This document shows, one piece after another, positions 61,825-64,000 of a DNA stretch of 64,000 nucleotides. The position numbers and the translations under genes were made by a program. Source of the DNA: Datnioides undecimradiatus (taxonomy: Eukaryota > Chordata > Actinopteri > Lobotiformes > Datnioididae); assembly GCA_008933995.1 (NCBI GenBank), contig WARS01000036.1, positions 7,239,285 through 7,303,284 of the forward strand, written 5' to 3'. The notes under the pieces were generated by a model. That model saw nothing but the letters and a program-made list of their open reading frames with translations. It made no database searches and had not been told where the DNA came from. The number at the start of each line of letters is the position of its first letter. Within the stretch, counting starts at the first letter, position 1.

Positions 61825-64000
61825 AATTAAAGCAGCTTTTAGGGAGCAGCTAGCCGAGCTGCAAACAGGAAGATAACAGAATTAACGGTGACACAATCTT
61901 TAAATTTTACATGGTCCCAGGTTAACTGAATTTACAGTGGTGCATCTAAAAAATCAACTTGTGAAAAGGCGCTAATGGATGGCACTCCTCCCTTGATTGT
62001 CTCACTTAGGCGTAGATTTTAGATTGCCAGGAGAAGCACAGATGTGTGCTGTGATCAGAAGTAGAGCAAGCTACCACAGGGAGAGAGGGAGAGATTCGCA
62101 CGTGACTGGTAGACTGCAGAGTGTGTCTGCAAAGTCATCTGAGGTCGGCCAGTCTGTGTGATGAGATGGATGACGCAGAGTAAGGGCTTAGGCCGAGTAC
62201 AGCACAGTGCCACACAGGCCCAGGCTCACACACACGGAACACACCACCTTGCATACAAGATTAGATAGTGATTGAACCTTGGCTTTATTTGCAAACAAGG
62301 AAGCCACACAGAGAGTATTCAGTGAGGAAGTAAGCTACATGATAACAAGACTAAGAGTGTGTGCAGCTCAATAGCAACGCTGTGAGCGTGTTTTTTTGGC
62401 AGAGTAGTGAAAATGTTATGCTAACATGCACATAATTACAGTGCTAACATTAACGGGTGGAATCATCTACCATGCTCACCTTCTTAGTTGACCATGTAAG
62501 CATGCAAACGTTTGCTGATGATCATTAAACCCAAAGAAAAGCTGAGGGTGATAGAGATGACATCAGTCTTGCGGATAGATATTAAAACTTAAGCATTACT
62601 AGAGGAAATGGGGTTCACCAAACTTATTTCAGTGAATCATTTGGGGAAAATTTGTGTATTATGCTTAAAGACAGTTCATTCAATGAATGGACACAGTCAC
62701 AGTAAAACAGTAAACACAAATGTGACCCTCATGTTGGCCCTAGAGGAGACCACCACCATATCGTAAATGTTGACATATGTCACTTGATAAGTTACCTGCT
62801 AGTGGCACTAGAACATAAGTAAGAGGATCGCCAAAGCCATTAACGTCTATGCTCTGAGCAACATGAATGTATCTGTACAAAATTCAGTGGAGATCCTTTG
62901 AATAGTTGTTTCAGTCTGGAAGTGGTGGACCTGCCAACTGACCGACAGACTAACTATGCTGGTACAGTACTGAATAAAAGGCAATAAGGCTGCTAAATAA
63001 GCAGCGATAGCACATTAATTGTAACTTCGAGCACTTTCCACTGCACATTATTTTTACAATTACACAGTAAGATGGTGACATGAGAACATGAGAAAGACAG
63101 AGATGGAAGTGAAATATGGGTATGGTCCAGTGTGATTAGCCTTGTGAGCTGTGTTTTAACAAAGTGGCAGGGACTGGCTGGTGTTGTTATAAAGCGCAGC
63201 ACTAACACTCCAAGCAGAAGAGAGGAGGAGAGGGAAGGAGAGGTGAGGGGGGTTGGAGCAGAACAACCCTGGCCTTCCTCCAGCCCCATCCCAGGCACAA
63301 TCTGGGTAGTAGCTGAAGCTTTATTCCTGCGAACACACCACTCCTACAGGATGAGAGGTGACTGGATCTCGGAACTGGATGTTGCTCAGGTTCCATGTTT
63401 GCCAGGATTTGATTTCACTCCCAGTTCTTCAAAGGCTTCAATATGCATTTTTCCCCCCACCACTTTCCTGTTGGATCCAGGGGCAGACATATCCCTTTCA
63501 TCAGGAGGTGCTTTTCTCTGACAGCACAGATTAGTGAGAGGCAAATGCATTTAGAAATGCCAGGCTCATTTTCCTTGCTCACACACTCAGGCTTTACCAT
63601 GCTTTGCATTAATAAATGGTTCATCCAAAGTCGTCTATCTGTTGTCCCATTACGTTCAACCTATGAAATTTTTATGTAAGCTCGCATCACACAAGGAATA
63701 CTAAGTTCCAGTGATACCAACAGCAGTGGAGTTTGATGTAAAGGTAGAGGACTAGACAGAGAGGGAATAAGGTAATCTAGGTTCAGCTCAGGTTGGTGTT
63801 GACAGCAGGGATGCTTGGTGACAGCAACGCCTTTGGGCTGGGCCTCACTTGCTCTGCTGGAGTGTAGAGTCTCACTCCTTGCCCTGGAGTTCCTGTAAAT
63901 CCTGCCTTCTGCTGTTTACACTGGGGTTAAAGTTGATGTTAAAGGGGCCTCCTCCTACCATCTGGAGCAGGTGGAGCCATGATTTTCCTCAGAAATGTGT

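Larger units (their letters stand above)
54300..64000. other. region right of abhd13 with no recognisable gene
   Basis: About 9.7 kb read on both strands. No LIG4-like frame and no other conserved exon is visible. It contains CA microsatellites (54.6, 56.7 kb), a foldback element (58.9 kb), a perfect hairpin (61.8 kb) and short chance reading frames. It could be intergenic or an intron of a large neighbour whose exons lie outside. Confidence 0.55.

Noticed and set aside
63132..63521. 129-codon plus-strand ORF near the right end
   Set aside because: Purine-rich repeat translation at the start, no recognisable domain or splice structure.
1..64000. Search for tRNA, rRNA, CRISPR arrays, phage or plasmid features
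   Set aside because: No cloverleaf with A/B boxes, no regularly spaced direct repeats with unique spacers and no prokaryotic gene layout was seen. The window is vertebrate nuclear DNA.

Overview
This is a vertebrate, almost certainly ray-finned fish (probably percomorph) nuclear genomic window. It is AT-leaning and rich in CA/GT and GA microsatellites. It has short exons with GT-AG introns, long non-coding spacers, and diverged copies of a teleost-type interspersed repeat. I see no bacterial, phage or plasmid features.

Three protein-coding genes can be supported, all on the minus strand. From left to right: (1) the 5' coding end of myo16 (unconventional myosin XVI). Three coding exons are visible, at 13964-14198, 4143-4213 and 3564-3707, and the gene continues off the left edge. 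Candidate non-coding first exons or promoters lie near 20.2 kb and 31.1-31.3 kb. (2) A complete, compact tnfsf13b (BAFF/BLyS) gene in six coding exons, 45266-47583. It encodes about 263 aa with a type II membrane anchor, a furin-type site and a full TNF homology domain. (3) abhd13, an intron-free coding exon at 51143-52198, with a non-coding 5' exon ending at 53916 and a promoter near 53.9-54.2 kb.

The order abhd13 - tnfsf13b - myo16, all in one orientation, is the conserved vertebrate arrangement (human 13q33.3). In mammals LIG4 sits head-to-head with ABHD13. Here the 10 kb beyond the abhd13 promoter (54-64 kb) has no LIG4-like reading frame, which suggests a local rearrangement or relocation.

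The rest is intron or intergenic sequence with microsatellites, a mariner-type transposase remnant (5.3 kb), diverged interspersed repeats (5.8 kb, 16.7 kb, about 54.2 kb), a 140-bp foldback element (58.9 kb), a perfect hairpin (61.8 kb) and a promoter-like island (33.3-33.7 kb). I found no clear evidence of a novel multigene system. The most informative observations are the conserved 57-bp in-phase BAFF cassette exon, the BAFF flap substitution, an RFX X-box beside a candidate myo16 first exon, and the missing lig4 neighbour. Exons were assigned by reading translations and splice sites by eye, so exact boundaries need transcript support.
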